This document shows positions 7,363 to 9,373 of a stretch of DNA of 9,373 nt, piece after piece. The first letter of the stretch is position 1. Each line of letters starts with the position of its first letter. The stretch is from Chloroflexota bacterium (GTDB taxonomy: Bacteria; Chloroflexota; Dormibacteria; CF-121). The DNA is taken from assembly GCA_005889285.1 (NCBI GenBank), contig VBFF01000153.1:6287-15659 (forward strand). Reading direction: 5' to 3'. A program made the translations under genes and the position numbers. The notes beneath the pieces were generated by a model, which saw only the letters and a list, made by a program, of their open reading frames with translations, was not told the origin of the DNA and ran no database searches.

Positions 7363-8394
7363 CTAGAACTGCCTCAAGAAGCGCACGTCGTTCTCCAGGA
7401 AGAGGCGGAGGTCGGTGACGTTGTACTTGAGCATCGCCAACCGGTCCAATCCGGCGCCAAAGGCAAAGCCGGAATAGCGCTCGGGGTCGATGCCACCATT
7501 GCGGAGGACTTGCGGGTGCACCATCCCCGCACCGAGGATCTCCAGCCAGCCGCCCTTACAGCTGCGGCAACCGATTCCGCCACAGATTCCGCAGGACACG
7601 GCCGCCCCGATGCTCGGCTCGGTGAAGGGGAAGTGATCGCCCACGATCCGAATACGCCGCTCGGGACCGAAGAGCGAGCGGGCGAAATATTCGATCGTGC
7701 CCTTCAAGTCGGAGAGGCGGATGTCGTGGTCGACGACCAGGCCCTCGACTTGATAGAACTGCGAACCGTGCGAGGGATCCGTGGCGTCGCGCCGATAGAC
7801 GGCTCCGGGGGCGATGATGCGGATCGGCGGCGTGTGGCTCTGCATGAACCGGATCTGCACCGGCGAGGTATGGGTGCGCAGGAGCAGGTCGTCGGCTTCG
7901 ACGTAGAAGCTGTCCATGGTGTCACGCGCCGGATGGTCCTGGGGGATGTTGAGCGCCTCGAAATTGTGGAACTCGTCCTCCATCTGCGGTCCAAGCGCGA
8001 CCTCGTAGCCGAGGCGCGAAAAGATCGCCTTCACCTCCCGGAGGATCAGCGTGAGGGGGTGCAGATGGCCGCGGCGGACCGGGTTGGGCACAAAGGTCAG
8101 GTCGAGCCACTCGGTTTCGCCCAGGGCGGTGTGCCGCTTCGCTTCCAGCCCGCCCATGCGGTCGGCGATCCACTGGAAGATCTCGTCTTTGAGCTGGTTC
8201 GCTTCTGCTCCGGCGGCGGCCCGGTCGGACGCTGGAAGGCCGCCGAGCTGTCGCAGGATGGTGGTGAGCTCGCCTTTCTTCCCGAGCAAGCTCACGCGCA
8301 GGCCTTCTAAGGCCTTCTGATCGGTGGCGGCTTCGATGCGCTCGCGCGCGCTCGTCCTGAGCCGCTGGAGTTCGCCCGCAACACCCTGCGTCAA
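7363..8394 (-). CDS. pheS: Phenylalanyl-tRNA synthetase alpha subunit
   Basis: Class II catalytic subunit that forms phenylalanyl-adenylate and charges tRNA-Phe together with PheT. It has 343 residues, the normal bacterial length. An N-terminal coiled coil (about 1-90, with LLGKKGEL at 36-43) binds tRNA, then comes the catalytic domain. Phe-pocket residues are present by alignment to the Thermus enzyme: His175 and Ser177 (RTHTSPVQ), Gln215 and Glu217 (FYQVEG), and the aromatic pair Phe255/Phe257. Motif 2 is YRRDATDPSHGSQF (200-213); motif 3 is GAGLDRLAML (313-322) with Arg318. Cys268, 271, 276 and 279 form a CxxC-x4-CxxC cluster like that of firmicute-type PheS. The segment FTEPSIGAAVSC differs from the usual FTEPSAEVDV form. 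The start is a TTG, the first usable codon after the last in-frame stop, with only a weak GAGCG ribosome binding site. It lies 42 nt after rplT. Confidence 0.97.
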   Translation of the reverse strand: MTQGVAGELQRLRTSARERIEAATDQKALEGLRVSLLGKKGELTTILRQLGGLPASDRAAAGAEANQLKDEIFQWIADRMGGLEAKRHTALGETEWLDLTFVPNPVRRGHLHPLTLILREVKAIFSRLGYEVALGPQMEDEFHNFEALNIPQDHPARDTMDSFYVEADDLLLRTHTSPVQIRFMQSHTPPIRIIAPGAVYRRDATDPSHGSQFYQVEGLVVDHDIRLSDLKGTIEYFARSLFGPERRIRIVGDHFPFTEPSIGAAVSCGICGGIGCRSCKGGWLEILGAGMVHPQVLRNGGIDPERYSGFAFGAGLDRLAMLKYNVTDLRLFLENDVRFLRQF

Positions 8395-8436
8395 TTCAAT
8401 CGAGCGCTCAGGGCGTTCAACTCCGTAGGCGCTAGT

Positions 8437-8796
8437 TCACGCCTTGGGGCCGCCCTTGGCGACGGCGACCAGCTCGCTGAAGGACTGCGAATCCCGGACC
8501 GCCAGGTCCGCGAGCATCTTCCGGTTGATATTGACCCCGGCCACTTTGAGGCCGTGCATGAACTGGTTGTAGGGCATGCCCTGGCTGCGAGAGGCGGCGT
8601 TGATCCTGGCGATCCACAGCTTGCGCATATCGCGCTTGCGCGTCCGCCGGTCGCGATAGGCGTACTCGAGTGCGTGCATGACCGCTTCGTTGGCCGGCCG
8701 GAAGAGCGTCCGGTGCGTCATCCGGAAACCCTTGGCGAGGTTCAGGATCTTCTTGTGGCGGCGGCGGGCCGGGACGCTGCGCTTGACGCGTGGCAT
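8437..8796 (-). CDS. rplT: 50S ribosomal protein L20
   Basis: Large-subunit protein bL20, which binds 23S rRNA early and is needed for 50S assembly. In E. coli and Bacillus it also represses its own operon by binding the leader mRNA. It has 119 residues, standard length. The basic N-terminal extension starts [20 protein letters not shown] and is followed by [20 protein letters not shown] (46-65) and RINAASR, the family signature. The globular C-terminal domain ends with [14 protein letters not shown] and a short tail. The ATG lies one nucleotide after the rpmI stop (TGAGATG), with AAGGA 5 nt upstream inside rpmI, so the two are probably translated in a coupled way. A bL20-binding leader, if conserved, would be upstream of infC, outside this window. 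Confidence 0.98.
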   Translation of the reverse strand: MPRVKRSVPARRRHKKILNLAKGFRMTHRTLFRPANEAVMHALEYAYRDRRTRKRDMRKLWIARINAASRSQGMPYNQFMHGLKVAGVNINRKMLADLAVRDSQSFSELVAVAKGGPKA

Positions 8797-8797
8797 C

Positions 8798-9007
8798 TCA
8801 GTCCTTCTTCTTCAGGTAAGGCGCTGCCCGGCGCAGCCGCCGAGCGTCCTTACCGGTCAGCACCAGCAGCTTGCTGTATTGACGCTTGCGGCGCGGGCTC
8901 TTGTGGCCGAGCAGATGGCTCTTTTGGGCGTGCGGCCGCATGATCTTGCCGGTCTTGGTCACGCGGAACCGCTTGGCCGACGCGCGGTGAGTCCGAAGCT
9001 TAGGCAT
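8798..9007 (-). CDS. rpmI: 50S ribosomal protein L35
   Basis: Small basic large-subunit protein bL35, 69 residues. It begins [20 protein letters not shown], the family signature, and continues with a [13 protein letters not shown] stretch (31-43) and the basic C terminus APYLKKKD. The ATG at 9007-9005 has the strongest ribosome binding site in the window. It starts 11 nt after the infC stop and ends one nucleotide before the rplT start, the conserved infC-rpmI-rplT order. Confidence 0.98.
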   Translation of the reverse strand: MPKLRTHRASAKRFRVTKTGKIMRPHAQKSHLLGHKSPRRKRQYSKLLVLTGKDARRLRRAAPYLKKKD

Positions 9008-9013
9008 CGATCG

Positions 9014-9020
9014 CTCCTTT
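9014..9020 (-). promoter_or_regulatory. Strong ribosome binding site of rpmI, overlapping the infC stop
   Basis: On the minus strand AAAGGAG sits 6 nt before the rpmI ATG. Its first two bases belong to the infC TAA stop, so ribosomes finishing infC terminate on the rpmI initiation site. Confidence 0.8.
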
Positions 9021-9373
9021 AATTCTTCCGGGCCTGGGCTTGAGGCGGGGGCGTCGGCGGAGCCTGAGCGGCCGCCGCAGCGCCTGCCGGCGCCAGGATC
9101 ATGATCATGTTCCGCCCCTCCAGCAGGGGCATGCGCTCCACCGTGCTGATCGGCTTTAGTTCTAGCGCCATCCGCTCCAGCAGCCGCTTGCCGATGTCCT
9201 GGTGGACCATCTCGCGACCACGAAACATGATCGTGAGCTTGACCTTGTCGCCTTCTTCCAGGAACGACTTGACAGCGTGGAACTTCGTCTGGAAGTCATG
9301 CTCGCCGATCTTGGGACGGAGTTTCATTTCTTTGACCTTGATGACGTTGTGCTTGCGGCGTCCATCTTTCTCT
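9019..9373 (-). CDS. infC: Translation initiation factor IF-3, C-terminal part (5' end outside window)
   Basis: IF3 binds the 30S subunit, prevents early 50S joining and checks start codon and initiator tRNA. The frame stays open to the right edge: 117 residues are visible, starting EKDGRRKHNVIKVKE in the linker and running into MKLRPKIGEHDF. The internal ATG at 9327 is therefore not the start; the N-terminal domain of a usual ~170-residue or longer IF3 is missing only because the window ends. The C-terminal domain is complete: RPKIGEHDFQTK, VKLTIMFRGREM (52-63 of the fragment), and IGKRLLERM. After the last strand (GRNMIMILAP) comes an Ala/Pro/Gln-rich tail of about 22 residues ending QARKN, likely disordered. 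First gene of the visible operon; its promoter and any leader regulation lie outside. Confidence 0.97.
   Translation of the reverse strand, partial: EKDGRRKHNVIKVKEMKLRPKIGEHDFQTKFHAVKSFLEEGDKVKLTIMFRGREMVHQDIGKRLLERMALELKPISTVERMPLLEGRNMIMILAPAGAAAAAQAPPTPPPQAQARKN

Noticed and set aside
7555..7595. PheS Cys cluster as a novel metal site
   Set aside because: The CxxC-x4-CxxC pattern is a known feature of firmicute-type PheS, so it is not new in itself.
5370..8310. Two very long plus-strand open frames (5370-6863 and 6619-8310) opposite pheT and pheS
   Set aside because: They lie fully antisense to certain genes, have low-complexity Arg/Ala/Pro/Gly-rich translations with no recognisable motif, and are what high-GC codon bias produces opposite real genes.
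9325..9327. ATG at 9327 as the start of infC
   Set aside because: The frame continues upstream to the window edge with the conserved IF3 linker (KHNVIKVKE), so this Met is internal and the gene is cut by the window.
1..9373. An undescribed defence, mobile or biosynthetic system
   Set aside because: Nearly every base belongs to recognisable housekeeping genes. There are no terminal repeats, integrase or transposase motifs, repeat arrays or abrupt composition changes visible by eye.

Overview
This is a high-GC bacterial chromosome segment made of conserved housekeeping genes. I see no mobile element, CRISPR array, RNA gene or long repeat. Non-ATG starts (GTG, TTG) are common. The firmicute-like form of PheS, the order infC-rpmI-rplT-pheS-pheT-cvpA and the Ig-tailed class A penicillin-binding protein suggest a high-GC lineage in the Terrabacteria range. 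Chloroflexota or Candidatus Dormibacterota is my best guess. That placement is inference and I hold it loosely.

Layout from left to right. (1) The 5' part of tyrS (TyrRS, minus strand, 1-777) runs off the left edge. (2) An 89-bp divergent intergenic region (778-866) must hold the start signals for both tyrS and the next gene. (3) A bifunctional class A penicillin-binding protein (plus strand, 867-3362) has a transglycosylase, a transpeptidase and a C-terminal Ig-like domain. (4) Converging on it tail to tail, 3 bp away, is an AAG/MPG-type 3-methyladenine DNA glycosylase (minus, 3366-3947). (5) Upstream of that on the same strand is an unrecognised small protein with three membrane segments (minus, 3984-4328). 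(6) The rest of the window is one tightly packed minus-strand cluster, in transcription order infC (5' end outside the window), rpmI, rplT, pheS, pheT, cvpA.

The cluster combines translation initiation (IF3), two large-subunit ribosomal proteins (L35, L20) and both subunits of phenylalanyl-tRNA synthetase, followed by a CvpA-family membrane protein translationally coupled to pheT. Spacing is 11 nt (infC/rpmI), 1 nt (rpmI/rplT), 42 nt (rplT/pheS), 1 nt (pheS/pheT) and a 1-nt overlap (pheT/cvpA). These genes are therefore very likely co-transcribed from a promoter beyond the right edge. Whether transcription continues through the 84-bp gap after cvpA into the small membrane protein and the glycosylase cannot be decided from sequence alone, but I see no convincing terminator.

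The window looks ordinary and I found no evidence of an undescribed system. The points worth a second look are modest: the unknown three-helix membrane protein, the Ig-like and cysteine-rich tail of the penicillin-binding protein and its start without a ribosome binding site, an atypical stretch in PheS, and an Ala/Pro-rich tail on IF3.
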